Notes under the pieces: generated by a model | What the model was told of the DNA's origin: nothing | The model's input: the letters and a program-made list of their open reading frames with translations, nothing else | Databases searched by the model: none | Program-made: the position numbers and the translations under genes | Part shown: piece after piece, positions 1-9,403 of the stretch | How positions within the stretch are numbered: position 1 is the first letter of the stretch | Layout of the letters: every line of letters begins with the position of its first letter | Source of the DNA: Chitinivibrionales bacterium | Lineage (GTDB): Bacteria; Fibrobacterota; Chitinivibrionia; Chitinivibrionales; WJKA01 | Reading direction: 5' to 3' | Length of the DNA: 64,000 bases | Assembly: GCA_014728295.1 (NCBI GenBank) | Contig: WJLW01000050.1 | Coordinates: 1 to 64,000 of the forward strand

Positions 1-1
1 C

Positions 2-490
2 CTCTATCCGTTTCCCTTTAAAGAACACATTGTTCGTAACGCAAACACGTATCAACTGGATCCGTTTTTTGTAACCGCAGTTATGCGCCAGGAGAGCATT
101 TTCGATCCGGTAATCGAATCGCCGGTCGGTGCGGTCGGTCTGATGCAGATCATGCCTTACACCGGGGAAGAGATTGCCGACGATTTGGGTGAAGCCTTTG
201 TCAAGGACTCGCTTTATCGCCCCGCATTCAACATACGCTATGGATGTTACTATCTGCGCAAGCTCATGAATCAGTTCAAGGACGATCAGTTGCTTGCCAT
301 TTGCGGCTATAACGGCGGACCAAAAAATGCGCGCAAGTGGAAACGGATGAACAGCAACGATGAATTCGACATGTTTGTCGAGAATATCGGTTTTTCGGAG
401 ACCCGCAAGTATGCCAAAAAAGTTTTAGGCAATTACTGGACCTATAAAGCGCTGGCCGGACCACTGAAGTATACCGTTGCCGGGCTCTGA
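2..490 (+). CDS. Soluble lytic murein transglycosylase, C-terminal part (5' end outside window)
   Basis: The open frame runs in from the left edge with no stop, so only the last 162 codons of a longer gene are seen. It reads as an SLT domain (GH23-like lysozyme fold), which cleaves the MurNAc-GlcNAc bond of peptidoglycan in the periplasm to form a 1,6-anhydro product. The conserved motif RQES lies at 86-97 and its Glu (codon at 92) is the expected catalytic acid. It is followed by GAVGLMQIMP and, near 310-330, the CGYNGGP block typical of the family. Family members usually carry a long helical N-terminal region (SltY-like) that is not visible here. Confidence in the family is high; which subfamily cannot be decided from the C-terminus alone. 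Confidence 0.9.
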   Translation, partial: LYPFPFKEHIVRNANTYQLDPFFVTAVMRQESIFDPVIESPVGAVGLMQIMPYTGEEIADDLGEAFVKDSLYRPAFNIRYGCYYLRKLMNQFKDDQLLAICGYNGGPKNARKWKRMNSNDEFDMFVENIGFSETRKYAKKVLGNYWTYKALAGPLKYTVAGL

Positions 491-603
491 TTGTTAATGT
501 CGCATGGTGATATTTATTTTCCTGATAGTGCTGAGCGTTGTTGCAACGTTTATCAGCAGAGCTATTTACCCCAATGCTTGTCAAACCTTCTCAAGGAGGC
601 TCT

Positions 604-1542
604 ATGCTTAATCGTATTAGTGCCGTTGTTGCATTATTCGCACTCTGCGCCGCAGCTCAGGACTCAATCGTTTCGACAGAACAGGATTATGTGTGGAGCA
701 CATATCCGACCGAAGCGCCGGTAACGGCCTTTTGCTTCAAAGGCAGCGATTTGTGGATTGCCGCGGGCGGCCAGGTGACGGAAGTGAACATGAAACGCGG
801 TACACTTTCTCCGTATACCAAAATTGGCAGTATGCCCACCGCCGGGATATCTACCATGGCAACCGATTGCACGGGCGGCTTCTGGTTCGGTGGGGTTGAC
901 GGCGTTGCCATGAAAAAAGGTTCGAAAACGCAGGTATTTACCACCGAAGACGGACTACCCGACAATGCGATATCGATTGTGCGCCCGGCCCGCAGCAAGG
1001 TCTGGGTTGGAACCCCCAAAGGAGCCGCCGCCTATCAGAGCGGAAAATGGAAAGTTTATACTGCCAAAGACGGGCTGGTCGGCGATAATGTCACGGCGAT
1101 AATTATTGATATGAAGGATCGGGCATGGTTGGGCACCGATAAAGGAATCAGCATGTTCGACGGGGCCGCCTGGAAAAGCCATACCATGCAAAATGGTTTG
1201 AGCTGGAATGAAACGCTCGCGCTGGGGGTTGACCGGCGCAATGGTCGAATCTGGGCCGCTGTAGGTGAAGGGGATGTCAATCGCTGGGACGGCAAGGAGT
1301 GGAAAGTCTTCATGAGCATTCAGGAAGGCATTAATTCAATTATGGCCGATACACAGGGGCGTGTCTGGTTCGGCTCCGATTCGGGCCTGCTCAAATACAA
1401 TGGTATGGAATGGGTCACCGACCCCGATAAACTCGGCGTGTCGGCCGCCTCGGTATCTCAACTGGCAATTGATGACGCCGGCAATATGTATTTCGGAACC
1501 GCCCGCGGCGTCATGCGGCTGGCGAATCCGTATCCGTTTTAA
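604..1542 (+). CDS. Secreted beta-propeller protein (two-component-regulator propeller repeats)
   Basis: This 312-residue protein has a signal peptide of about 20 residues (hydrophobic AVVALFALCAAA). I chose ATG 604 because AAGGAGG sits 6 bases upstream; the open frame extends further 5' but that extension has no signal. The mature part is a series of roughly 40-residue repeats with the pattern 'xxDGLxxNxxxxI...DxxxxxWxGTxxGxxxxxG.W', for example TTEDGLPDN, WVGTPKG, WLGTDKG and WFGSDSG. This is the Reg_prop signature, which builds a beta-propeller of about six or seven blades. In other bacteria such propellers form the sensor half of hybrid histidine kinases. Here no kinase follows, so it is probably a stand-alone periplasmic or outer-surface binding protein. 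Function unknown. Confidence 0.75.
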   Translation: MLNRISAVVALFALCAAAQDSIVSTEQDYVWSTYPTEAPVTAFCFKGSDLWIAAGGQVTEVNMKRGTLSPYTKIGSMPTAGISTMATDCTGGFWFGGVDGVAMKKGSKTQVFTTEDGLPDNAISIVRPARSKVWVGTPKGAAAYQSGKWKVYTAKDGLVGDNVTAIIIDMKDRAWLGTDKGISMFDGAAWKSHTMQNGLSWNETLALGVDRRNGRIWAAVGEGDVNRWDGKEWKVFMSIQEGINSIMADTQGRVWFGSDSGLLKYNGMEWVTDPDKLGVSAASVSQLAIDDAGNMYFGTARGVMRLANPYPF

Positions 1543-1755
1543 ACAGCGCCCTTGCTTGACGGGATCTCTTTTCGGGACAACCAGGCGCCCGGCCTTGCCT
1601 TTTTTAATGGTGTTTGACAAGCCGGGAGCGTGACCTGCCGCTTGCTGAAGGCGATTCTCGACGTGGACGGCGCAGCGGTTCGATTGTATTTTTCAACCCG
1701 CAGGATTCGCTGCGCGTATGCGTTATCCGCTTTCTCATACTGTGGAGGTGTTGCC

Positions 1756-2859
1756 TTGGCAAAGATTCGAATTGCACTTGTTGGTGTTGGAAATTGTGCG
1801 TCTTCACTGGTGCAGGGTATCGCCTATTATAAAAACAGCGATCCGGCACGGGCGATCGGGCTGATGCATTGGGATCTGGGCGGCTACCTTCCCGGCGATA
1901 TCGAAGTCGCGGCCGCTTTTGATATTGACAAACGCAAGGTGGGGCGCAGCCTGAACGATGCCGTTTTTGCCAGGCCAAACTGCACCACGGTCTTCCACCG
2001 CAGTCTGCCGCAGTCTGATGTAGCCGTCCGCATGGGAAAAATCTGTGACGGTTGCTCCGCGCACTTTGATGCATACGATGATGACTTTGCGATCAGACCG
2101 GCGGATGCTTCCCAACCCGATAAAAATGACGTGATTGAAATCCTGCGCTCCAGCGGCGCCGAAATTATGCTCAACTATCTGCCGGTCGGCTCGGAAGAGG
2201 CCACACGCTTTTACGCCGAATGCGCGCTCGAAGCCGCAGTTGCATTCGTTAACAATATCCCGGTGTTCATCGCCAGCGACCCAGCCTGGGCCGCACGCTT
2301 CGAAGAGGCGCAGGTTCCGCTCATCGGCGACGACATTAAAGCACAGCTCGGGGCGACCATAACTCACCGTGCGCTCACCAACCTTTTCAAAAAGCGCGGC
2401 GTTAAACTCGATCGTACCTATCAACTCAATACCGGCGGCAATACCGATTTTCTCAATATGCTCAACCGCAGCCGGCTCTCTTCGAAAAAAACATCCAAAA
2501 CCGAAGCCGTCCAGTCCGTCGCCGCCGATCGTCTTGACGACCGCAATATTCATATCGGCCCGTCCGATTACGTTTCCTGGCAAAATGACAATAAAGTCTG
2601 TTTCATACGCATGGAAGGCAGGCTCTTCGGGGACGTACCCATGAACCTCGAGCTGCGCCTGTCGGTCGAGGATTCCCCCAACTCCGCCGGGGTGGCCGTC
2701 GATTCGATCCGGTGCTGCAAGCTGGGGCTTGATCGCGGCGTGGGCGGCGTGCTCACCTCAGCCTCGGCCTACCTCTGCAAGCATCCGCCACAACAGTATT
2801 GCGACGACGAAGCCTGGCTGATGGTTGAGGAGTTTATCGCGGGCACGCGGGAGCGGTGA
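1756..2859 (+). CDS. ino1: Myo-inositol-1-phosphate synthase
   Basis: Converts glucose-6-phosphate to 1L-myo-inositol-1-phosphate with NAD, the first step toward inositol phospholipids or other inositol compounds. The protein is 367 residues, the usual size of the actinobacterial/archaeal class. It opens with the Rossmann motif GVGNCASSLVQG. The central block with LNYLPVGSEEATRFYAECA and the NTGGNTDFLNM stretch, followed by the SxKxxK lysine motif (SSKKTSKTEAVQS), is diagnostic of the family. I chose TTG 1756 because GGAGG lies 7 bases upstream and the family start (AKIRIALVGVGNC) follows directly. The longer ATG at 1630 would add 42 residues with no family resemblance. No inositol-phosphate phosphatase is adjacent. 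Confidence 0.9.
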   Translation: MAKIRIALVGVGNCASSLVQGIAYYKNSDPARAIGLMHWDLGGYLPGDIEVAAAFDIDKRKVGRSLNDAVFARPNCTTVFHRSLPQSDVAVRMGKICDGCSAHFDAYDDDFAIRPADASQPDKNDVIEILRSSGAEIMLNYLPVGSEEATRFYAECALEAAVAFVNNIPVFIASDPAWAARFEEAQVPLIGDDIKAQLGATITHRALTNLFKKRGVKLDRTYQLNTGGNTDFLNMLNRSRLSSKKTSKTEAVQSVAADRLDDRNIHIGPSDYVSWQNDNKVCFIRMEGRLFGDVPMNLELRLSVEDSPNSAGVAVDSIRCCKLGLDRGVGGVLTSASAYLCKHPPQQYCDDEAWLMVEEFIAGTRER

Positions 2860-3041
2860 TTATCCTGCATCGGCAATCATCCGGCCGAAGAGATGCACAA
2901 TCGCGCAAAAAACCACATGATTCTCACCCATCCTTCTCGAAACCGGAATCAACGCACGTATACGAAGCTTGTGTCCTGTCCGGAAGCAAAGTACTTTTAC
3001 ATGCGACAGTCTTTTCATCACCCGCAAGAAAAGGAATCTTC

Positions 3042-3215
3042 ATGAAGGCAACGCGTAACTGGGGGCCGTGCAGTTGCAATTGCGGCGAGACGATTGTCCC
3101 GGAATCTGAATTCGAGATGATTGGCGGGGCCATGTATCTCAAAGGTCATGAGGGCAAAGCCACCCGGCAGATTCCTGCCGTTAAAAAGTGCGAAAAAGCT
3201 GCGAATAAGCAGTAA
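3042..3215 (+). CDS. Small Cys-rich protein (57 aa), unknown
   Basis: The start is ATG 3042 with AAGGAA 7 bases upstream. The frame is open further 5' to 2856, but that stretch has no ribosome-binding site and a composition unlike a protein. The product is soluble, with closely spaced cysteines near the start (CSCNCG, residues 10-15) and a further Cys near the end. This could bind a metal, but the spacing does not match a zinc ribbon I know. It sits between ino1 and the DNA methyltransferase, both on the same strand. I do not recognise a family. Confidence 0.55.
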   Translation: MKATRNWGPCSCNCGETIVPESEFEMIGGAMYLKGHEGKATRQIPAVKKCEKAANKQ

Positions 3216-3241
3216 ATCCCACGCTTCATCCGGATTCCCGC

Positions 3242-4132
3242 ATGAATAAAACCCGCACGTCGGCATTCGGTACGTCAAAACGCGAGGCGCATGATGCGTC
3301 TGCATTTTACGGGCGTAACCTGTATTGCGGTTTCTGCGCTAAGGAGATTGCACAGAAGGAACTGAAGACAGCCATTCCCGTTGTGGGTGCGTGGACCAAT
3401 ACAATACAGTGCCATTCGTCCACAGATATGCAGGTTATACCCGCCAACAGCATCGGCCTGGCATTCACCTCACCGCCGTATAATGTGGGCAAGGAATACG
3501 ACGATGATTTCGACCTGCACAGCTATCTTGACCTGATCGGCGCCACGGCGCGTGAGGTATACCGGGTGCTGCGACCCGGCGCACGGTATGTGATCAATAT
3601 TGCCAATCTCGGTCGCAAGCCCTATATCCCGCTGCATTCATTTTTTTACGACATTCACACCGGTCTCGACTTTTTACCCATGGGTGAGATTATCTGGCAG
3701 AAAGCTGCCGGCGCGGGCGGGAATTGCGCGTGGGGGAGCTGGCAAAGCGCCAAATCGCCCCGGTTGCGGGATGTTCACGAATACCTGCTGGTGTTTGCCA
3801 AGCAATCCTATTCACGTCCCGACAAGGGGGTTTCCGATATCAGCCGGGATGAGTTTATGGCAGGTACCCTCTCTATCTGGAATATCCCGCCCGCATCGGC
3901 GCGACGGATCGGCCATCCCGCTCCTTTTCCGGTCGATCTGGCGGCACGGGTAATCAAACTATACTCCTACCGTAGAGACGTCATCCTCGATCCGTACGCT
4001 GGTTCGGGAACAACCTGTCTTGCTGCTGTGCAGAACAACCGCCGATATGTGGGTTTCGACATTTCGCAACAGTATTGCGAGCTGGCACGCACGAGAATTG
4101 CCGCCGCCACAGACAAACCTGCCGGAGGATAG
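3242..4132 (+). CDS. Site-specific DNA methyltransferase, beta class (TSPPY type)
   Basis: The 296-residue protein carries the catalytic motif TSPPYN at residues 76-81, and the SAM-binding motif DPYAGSGTT near 250-258. Motif IV preceding motif I defines the permuted beta class. A T/S-PPY catalytic motif is most often linked to N4-cytosine methylation, although some N6-adenine enzymes share it, so the target base is not certain. The N-terminal 55 residues before the fold are unusual and contain a CGFC pair. No restriction endonuclease or specificity subunit lies beside it, so it looks like an orphan regulatory or protective methylase. The gene ends in TAG, which matters for the tilS interpretation below. 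Confidence 0.85.
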   Translation: MNKTRTSAFGTSKREAHDASAFYGRNLYCGFCAKEIAQKELKTAIPVVGAWTNTIQCHSSTDMQVIPANSIGLAFTSPPYNVGKEYDDDFDLHSYLDLIGATAREVYRVLRPGARYVINIANLGRKPYIPLHSFFYDIHTGLDFLPMGEIIWQKAAGAGGNCAWGSWQSAKSPRLRDVHEYLLVFAKQSYSRPDKGVSDISRDEFMAGTLSIWNIPPASARRIGHPAPFPVDLAARVIKLYSYRRDVILDPYAGSGTTCLAAVQNNRRYVGFDISQQYCELARTRIAAATDKPAGG

Positions 4133-4240
4133 TTATACGCATTGCTGTTTCTGCGGACAATGCCCGGGCTTGGCGCAAAGCTTTTTGTATATGTGAAGTG
4201 CCTTTTTGCTGAACACCCCCAACCGTCCTTGCGACACCTT

Positions 4241-4275
4241 CTTCTCGCCCGGGGAGAAGGGCAGGGGTCTTTTAA
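4241..4275 (+). terminator. GC-rich palindrome followed by a T-rich stretch, possible terminator
   Basis: CTTCTC(g)CCC at 4241-4250 pairs with GGG-GAGAAG at 4251-4259, giving a nearly perfect hairpin with one bulge. A T-rich segment (TCTTTTAAATTTT) follows about 10 bases later rather than directly. It lies between the methyltransferase and treZ. It could end transcription of the former, or be a copy of a dispersed palindrome of the kind common in bacterial genomes. Confidence 0.35.
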
Positions 4276-4402
4276 ATTTTGATCCCGATCTTTTAAAAAA
4301 GTATATTGCCGGGTAGAGAACCCGGCCGCTTCCGGGACGCAAAGCGGAGGTGGCTGAAAGCACTTTGATCGTATCACTCGATCCAGCCCGGAGAAAAACC
4401 AC

Positions 4403-6229
4403 ATGCAACACATCGGCGCATATCTTTCCAAAGGCGAATGCACATTTACCGTCTGGGCGCCGTTGCGTTCCAATGTGGCGCTGCACCTGCATACCCCGCT
4501 CGACACTGTCGCGCCCATGTCGCGTGACGCGTCCGGGTACTGGCTCTGCACGGTTGACAACATCCGGCCCGGAGCGTTGTACACCTTTATCCTCGATGAT
4601 GATATCCAACGGCCCGACCCTGCGTCCCATTACCAGCCGCAAGGCGTGCATGGCCCGTCGATGGTTGTCGATCACGCCGCATTCGAATGGCGCGACCACA
4701 CCGCATCTCTCCCCAAGCTTGACGACTACATCATCTACGAGCTGCATGTCGGCGCCTTTACCGATGCGGGCACTTTTACCGCCGCAATCAATCGCATTCC
4801 GTATCTGGTCGAGCTTGGCGTCACCGCGGTGGAAATCATGCCGGTGGCGCAATTTCCCGGCCGGCGCAACTGGGGCTATGACGGCGTGTATCCGTTCGCC
4901 GTGCAGAATTCCTACGGCAGCATCGATGAGCTGAAGGCGCTGGTTGACGCCTGCCACCGGCACAACCTAGCGGTGATTCTGGACGTCGTGTACAACCACC
5001 TCGGTCCGGAAGGCAACTACATCCGTGACTACGCTCCGTACTTTACCGACCGCTATAAAACACCGTGGGGCGAAAGTCTCAACTTCGACGGAGAGCACAG
5101 CGACGGCGTCTGTGACTACTTCGTATCCAATGCCCGGTACTGGCTGAAGCATTTTCACTTTGACGCCTTGCGACTGGATGCGGTGCATGCCATTGCGGAT
5201 CTTGGTGCGCGCCCCTTCCTGCTGAGACTGTCCGAGGCCGTCGAGCGTGAGTTTGCCGCCAAAGAGCGCCCCCGCTACCTGATTGCCGAGAGTGATCTCA
5301 ACGACACGCGCGTCCTGCGCGATCGGGAACAGCTCGGCTTCGGCCTGCACGCCCAGTGGAGCGATGATTTTCACCATGCCCTGCATGCACTGCTGAGCGG
5401 TGAGCTGCGGGGATACTACGGGGACTTCGGCAACGTCGAGCATTTGGTAACGGCACTGCAGCGCTGTTTCGTCTACGCCGGAGACTATTCGCACTTTCGC
5501 AAACGCAGGCACGGCAATGACGCATCCCGGTTCCATACCGGCAGATTTGTGGTAGCCTCACAAAATCACGATCAGGTTGGCAATCGCATGCTGGGTGAAC
5601 GGCTGATTGCGTTGACCGATGCGCCCCGTGCCCGGCTGGCCGCTGCGGCCGTGCTGCTGTCTCCCTACATCCCGCTCCTGTTCATGGGAGAAGAGCATGG
5701 GGAAGACCGCCCCTTTCTCTATTTTGTCGATCATGGAGACGAACATCTCAAAGAAGCAGTGCGTAAAGGACGCAGGCGTGAGTTTGCCGGATTTCATGAT
5801 GCCGGTGAGCTGCCCGACGCGTTTGCCGAAGAGGCATTGGTGCTCTCAAAGCCCGACTGGAGCAAGCAGCAGCGCGGCGCTTCGGCGACAATGCTGGATT
5901 TCTATCGTAGCCTCATCCGGATTCGCACATCCTGCCCCGCGATCGGGCCGGCCGAGCGCAGGCGTGTCAAGGCCACGCATTATAATGCAACCCAGGCCGT
6001 CAAGCTGTATTACGAGCATGATACCGAAGCGGCGATCTGCCTTTTCAATTTTGGTGATTCGATCTGCGAGATTGCGTTCGAGACGACGGTGGGGTGGCAC
6101 AAACGATTCGACGCGCATACGCCGCCCTGGCATGGCGCGGGAAATGCTGTGGCGCCCGAAACGCTTACCTGCGAATCCCGGCGAGTGGCGTTGAACGGGT
6201 ATGGGTGTGTGGTCTACTGTCAACAATAG
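4403..6229 (+). CDS. treZ: Malto-oligosyltrehalose trehalohydrolase (GH13)
   Basis: Releases trehalose from maltooligosyl-trehalose, the second step of the TreY/TreZ route from glycogen or maltodextrin. The 608-residue length is normal. Residues 1-95 form the N-terminal beta-sandwich (GAYLSKGECTFTVWAP). The four GH13 regions follow: DVVYNH at 194-199, RLDAVHA with the nucleophile Asp259, IAESD with the acid/base Glu296, and QNHDQVGN with Asp390. The NWGYDGV motif around 155-161 is typical of TreZ rather than branching enzyme. GGAG lies about 10 bases before ATG 4403. Neither treY nor a glycogen-debranching gene is adjacent, so the partner must be elsewhere. The protein lacks a signal peptide and is cytoplasmic. 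Confidence 0.93.
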   Translation: MQHIGAYLSKGECTFTVWAPLRSNVALHLHTPLDTVAPMSRDASGYWLCTVDNIRPGALYTFILDDDIQRPDPASHYQPQGVHGPSMVVDHAAFEWRDHTASLPKLDDYIIYELHVGAFTDAGTFTAAINRIPYLVELGVTAVEIMPVAQFPGRRNWGYDGVYPFAVQNSYGSIDELKALVDACHRHNLAVILDVVYNHLGPEGNYIRDYAPYFTDRYKTPWGESLNFDGEHSDGVCDYFVSNARYWLKHFHFDALRLDAVHAIADLGARPFLLRLSEAVEREFAAKERPRYLIAESDLNDTRVLRDREQLGFGLHAQWSDDFHHALHALLSGELRGYYGDFGNVEHLVTALQRCFVYAGDYSHFRKRRHGNDASRFHTGRFVVASQNHDQVGNRMLGERLIALTDAPRARLAAAAVLLSPYIPLLFMGEEHGEDRPFLYFVDHGDEHLKEAVRKGRRREFAGFHDAGELPDAFAEEALVLSKPDWSKQQRGASATMLDFYRSLIRIRTSCPAIGPAERRRVKATHYNATQAVKLYYEHDTEAAICLFNFGDSICEIAFETTVGWHKRFDAHTPPWHGAGNAVAPETLTCESRRVALNGYGCVVYCQQ

Positions 6230-6319
6230 ATGAGACGCATCACCATTTGCCCATAAGAAAAGCCCCTTCACATTCGATATGCAGAGAGGCTCGAATCTGC
6301 TGACCGGGTAGCAATTTGC

Positions 6320-8224
6320 TTAGCGCACTTCACGCCACGATACGATTTGATACGGCACCGAAGTATCCTGCTCCTCTTCGGCCTGCGGAATAATTACAGT
6401 CACATCGTCGATTAATATTTCTTCATCCCAGTACGTGGTAACGAAATCGGCGATAATCTGAATTGTGCTGCCTTCAACATCATCAACCGTTGTTGTTGCA
6501 GAACCGAAGTTGCCGGATTTTGATATGATGCCCTGCTGAGAACCGCCGTCCACCTTGTAGTACAGGTTGATGTAGTCTCGGTATTCTCCACTGCCTTCAA
6601 GATCACCGCTTTCAGAAATGCTGATCGAAATATCAACCTCCGCGGTGCTTGAAATGTCAATGACCTGTGATGTCCAGGTTGCCGAGGCACCGTCGGCAAC
6701 GGTGAATTTTCCGTTCTGCACCGATGCACTGCCGTTGCCGCTTTTGGTTCGCGTCCAGGCGGTCGAGCCGTTATCGACGGTCGTGCCGTTGTTCAGGGTG
6801 AATGCTTCTTTCCAGTCGTTGTTTGAAGAGGTCGCAAAGATCTCGACGTAATCAAAGCGAGCATATTCACTGCTGTTCAAATTGCCGGCAAGCTTAATGA
6901 CGTCACCATTCGACAAGGTGACGCCCTCGAAGGTCTGATTGCGATAGACCCAGCCGCTGGTTGTCTCGTTTGCATTCCAGCTTCCCTGCTGAATGTCGTT
7001 GATATAAAGCGCCATTGTCGAGTTTCCGTCATCTTCATCGATATACTTCACAGCGACGTCATAGGTTCCGGGCGCGCCGGAATAGGTAAATGAGGCATAG
7101 CCGGAGGATGACGAAAGCTTGATGAGCCGACCATCCGAAGCGTTTGATTCGTTTTCTGCATAATAGCCGGATAAGGTCATGTCTTCGGCTTCCACTTTGC
7201 TCTGGCTCTGCCCGCCGCCACCGCCTTCGCTTGCAATGAACTCTTCATCCTCCGGCACCAGCGTTATGAGCACAACCGCATCCTGAAAGTCGGCGGCATC
7301 AGAAGAGCCGAGATTGCAGTTGGAGCATAATTCGAATAAGTATATAGCCTGATTTTGTTCGAGAGTGATCTTGCCGTCTTCGATGTAGCCGGAAACATAT
7401 TCTTGGATGCTTGATTGGTCGAGAAATCCCGATACCTGGGGAACGTCATCTCCATCGCGCAGCACCCAGACCCGGCTAGTGTGCGGATTGGAACTTGCGC
7501 TATTGTAAAGCTCCCAGTGGCTGTTTGAGCTACCGTCATAGCTGCTGCTCTTTTTATTCCACGCGCGAGCCTGTATCGATACGGCCTCTCCGGTACCGTA
7601 TGCGTCGGGAAATTCATAATAGCGAGGATTTTCGTCATCATTGACATTGCCGTCCTGAGCGTAATCCCAGTCTCCGAACGGTGTGAGTGTTTGCCCGGCA
7701 ATAGTAATTTGAAGGGTGATTGGCATATCCCAGTAGCCGCCATAGCTCATGGCCGCGCCAATGACGGTTGCCGAAGCTTTGAACCGCTCCTGCGGAACAA
7801 CTTCGCCGTCGTCAATCTCGAAGTCGACCGGAGAATTCCCGTCCTGACCGACCATGCAGGCAACTTCGATTTGCTTGGATATGCCCTCTTTTTCTCCCGA
7901 GGCCGAGAGCCAGATCATGTCCGCATCGGCATTTGCCTTGCAGCTTACCGAGTAAGTGCCGTTGTCAAAGGGGATGTTTTGCAAAAGCGCAATGGTCGAT
8001 CCTGCTTCGGGATCAATGCTTCCCGAACGCAGCAGGGCAAGCCCATGCTCTTTGCCTGCTTCGACGATGTTGAGCAAAGAGGCATTCACTCGCGTTTTGC
8101 GCGTCGCTTTCGAGTTGCGCGATGTCAAATGCATGGTTGCCGAAACAGTAAGACCGCCAATTAGGGCAATCATGACGACTGTTAAAAGAGCCGATCCTTG
8201 TCTGCTGTTCAGGATAGCTATCAT
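6320..8224 (-). CDS. PilX-like minor pilin fused to CBM6-like and jelly-roll modules
   Basis: The 634-residue protein begins with a PilX-like pilin N-terminus: a short basic leader, then GSALLTVVMIALIGGLTVSA as the hydrophobic helix (residues 10-29). This is the usual anchor of pilus-tip or pseudopilus proteins. Residues about 150-300 hold a beta-rich region, part of which (LFELC...DFQDAVVLITLVPE) resembles DUF4114. A Gly/Ser linker follows. Residues about 325-450 match the CBM6/malectin-like pattern (EAEDMTLSGYY...YASF.Y...G.Y.V.VKY...ARFDYVEI). Residues about 455-620 form a second jelly-roll-like unit. GAGGAG lies 9 bases before ATG 8224. It is the last gene of a three-gene pilin cluster, 16 bases after the previous one. 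The fusion suggests a pilus tip that binds polysaccharide. Confidence 0.75.
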   Translation of the reverse strand: MIAILNSRQGSALLTVVMIALIGGLTVSATMHLTSRNSKATRKTRVNASLLNIVEAGKEHGLALLRSGSIDPEAGSTIALLQNIPFDNGTYSVSCKANADADMIWLSASGEKEGISKQIEVACMVGQDGNSPVDFEIDDGEVVPQERFKASATVIGAAMSYGGYWDMPITLQITIAGQTLTPFGDWDYAQDGNVNDDENPRYYEFPDAYGTGEAVSIQARAWNKKSSSYDGSSNSHWELYNSASSNPHTSRVWVLRDGDDVPQVSGFLDQSSIQEYVSGYIEDGKITLEQNQAIYLFELCSNCNLGSSDAADFQDAVVLITLVPEDEEFIASEGGGGGQSQSKVEAEDMTLSGYYAENESNASDGRLIKLSSSSGYASFTYSGAPGTYDVAVKYIDEDDGNSTMALYINDIQQGSWNANETTSGWVYRNQTFEGVTLSNGDVIKLAGNLNSSEYARFDYVEIFATSSNNDWKEAFTLNNGTTVDNGSTAWTRTKSGNGSASVQNGKFTVADGASATWTSQVIDISSTAEVDISISISESGDLEGSGEYRDYINLYYKVDGGSQQGIISKSGNFGSATTTVDDVEGSTIQIIADFVTTYWDEEILIDDVTVIIPQAEEEQDTSVPYQIVSWREVR

Positions 8225-8240
8225 GGTACCTCTCCTCGAT

Positions 8241-9008
8241 TTAGAAGTAATTTCTCAGGTTAACCGAAATATCCTCGGAAAGCTCGAAGCTTTGATCCTT
8301 CCAGGCAATATCACCGGAAAAGCTGACATCCACGGTACGGGCTTTGCCAACTTCGCCGGAAACATCCGTGCCGCTTGCATCCCAGGGCACGACGCCAAAA
8401 TTTTCTATTCCCTCGAACGTCTGAGTCAATGTATTGTCCTGCCGGTACATGACTGCGCTTTCGGCGTTGACCCAGTATTTCACACCATCATAAAACTTGA
8501 CTTGATCACCTGCGATAATGGCAACATTTTCAGGAATCGCTTCATTTAATACAACCCGATAGCCTTCGTCTTCAATGAAGGTAATGGATTCTATGCGGCG
8601 ATACAAAATTTCCGAACCATCAATCTGCATCCAGGTTCCCGCTTCGATCCCCTCTGCCTGCCACAGGTCGAAAGAAAGCCTGTTTTCGCTTAATCCGGAG
8701 TTTACCTGCGTTTCCGTAGCGGACTGGTTGGACAGGATTGTCAGCATATCGGGCGATCCGGTCTCTTTGCTGAGCAGCAAACCGTTTCCGCTCAATCCAT
8801 ATCCCGCCATGCGCAAATCTTTTTCGACAAAGAGGCGTATTCGTTGTAGCTGCGTTTCAAGCTCGGCGCGGGCTTTCTGTTTGTGCTGCTGCTGAGTGAA
8901 ATTTCTGTACGCGTATAAAGCTCCGGAGGTTACGACTGCCGCTATCACAATTGCAACAAGCAGCTCAATGACGGTTATTCCCCGGAGATTCATGTGTCTG
9001 TTTTTCAT
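8241..9008 (-). CDS. PilW-like minor pilin (prepilin N-terminal cleavage signal)
   Basis: The 255-residue protein has a class III prepilin signal, RG/ITVIELLVAIVIAAVV, with cleavage expected after Gly10 by a PilD-type peptidase and Glu at +5. A helical stretch of about 40 residues (QQQHKQKARAELETQLQRIR) follows, as in PilW/GspJ proteins, then a beta-rich globular domain. The start at ATG 9008 lies 5 bases after the stop of the upstream pilin gene. A second ATG at 8993 would give an even shorter leader and cannot be excluded. It is co-transcribed with the PilV-like and PilX-like genes on the same strand. Confidence 0.8.
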   Translation of the reverse strand: MKNRHMNLRGITVIELLVAIVIAAVVTSGALYAYRNFTQQQHKQKARAELETQLQRIRLFVEKDLRMAGYGLSGNGLLLSKETGSPDMLTILSNQSATETQVNSGLSENRLSFDLWQAEGIEAGTWMQIDGSEILYRRIESITFIEDEGYRVVLNEAIPENVAIIAGDQVKFYDGVKYWVNAESAVMYRQDNTLTQTFEGIENFGVVPWDASGTDVSGEVGKARTVDVSFSGDIAWKDQSFELSEDISVNLRNYF

Positions 9009-9013
9009 CTTGT

Positions 9014-9403
9014 TTACGGCTTCGAGATAATTGTTGACAGTTTTACCGAGTGGCGCATGGTGGCCGGCGGCCAGGCGACCGTGACATCGATTGTCTTTTT
9101 ATCCGTCTCGGTGGTGACCGTCCATACGCAATAATATTTTTCTTTGGCCGTCTCGCTGTCCGATACGATGTCCTCATAGTTCATCATTCTGATATTTTCC
9201 AGGATCCGGTTACCTTCCGCCGTCGCCGCCGACGTTTCGCGCGATGAGACATTCGAGCGAACAAACGAAAGCATGTAGGTGTTGAGGCAGATAACAATCG
9301 TTGTCAGCACAAACATGGCGATTATGATTTCGACCAGCGTGAATCCGCTGTTGCCGGCTGGCGCGTCTTCCTGTCTGGTTTTTCGTGTGCATAGTTCTCG
9401 CAT
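9014..9403 (-). CDS. PilV-like minor pilin
   Basis: This prepilin has the processing site NSG/FTLVEIIIAMFVLTTIVI: a leader of about 20 residues, cleavage after Gly and Glu5 of the mature helix. I chose ATG 9403, which has GGAAAAA just upstream; an in-frame TTG at 9421 has no such site. The mature protein is about 109 residues, small for a pilin and like PilV/GspI minor subunits. The distal part includes WTVTTETDKKTIDVTVAWPP, typical of the PilV/GspI C-terminus. It is the first of three minor pilin genes. The major pilin and the assembly machinery (PilB, PilC, PilQ) are not in the window. Confidence 0.8.
   Translation of the reverse strand: MRELCTRKTRQEDAPAGNSGFTLVEIIIAMFVLTTIVICLNTYMLSFVRSNVSSRETSAATAEGNRILENIRMMNYEDIVSDSETAKEKYYCVWTVTTETDKKTIDVTVAWPPATMRHSVKLSTIISKP

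Noticed and set aside
1804-2583. Minus-strand frame of 259 codons opposite ino1
   Set aside because: It is the antisense shadow of a well-supported gene and shows no family motif or ribosome-binding site.
4133-4963. Minus-strand frame of 276 codons overlapping treZ
   Set aside because: It runs opposite the conserved GH13 gene, and its product has no recognisable domain.
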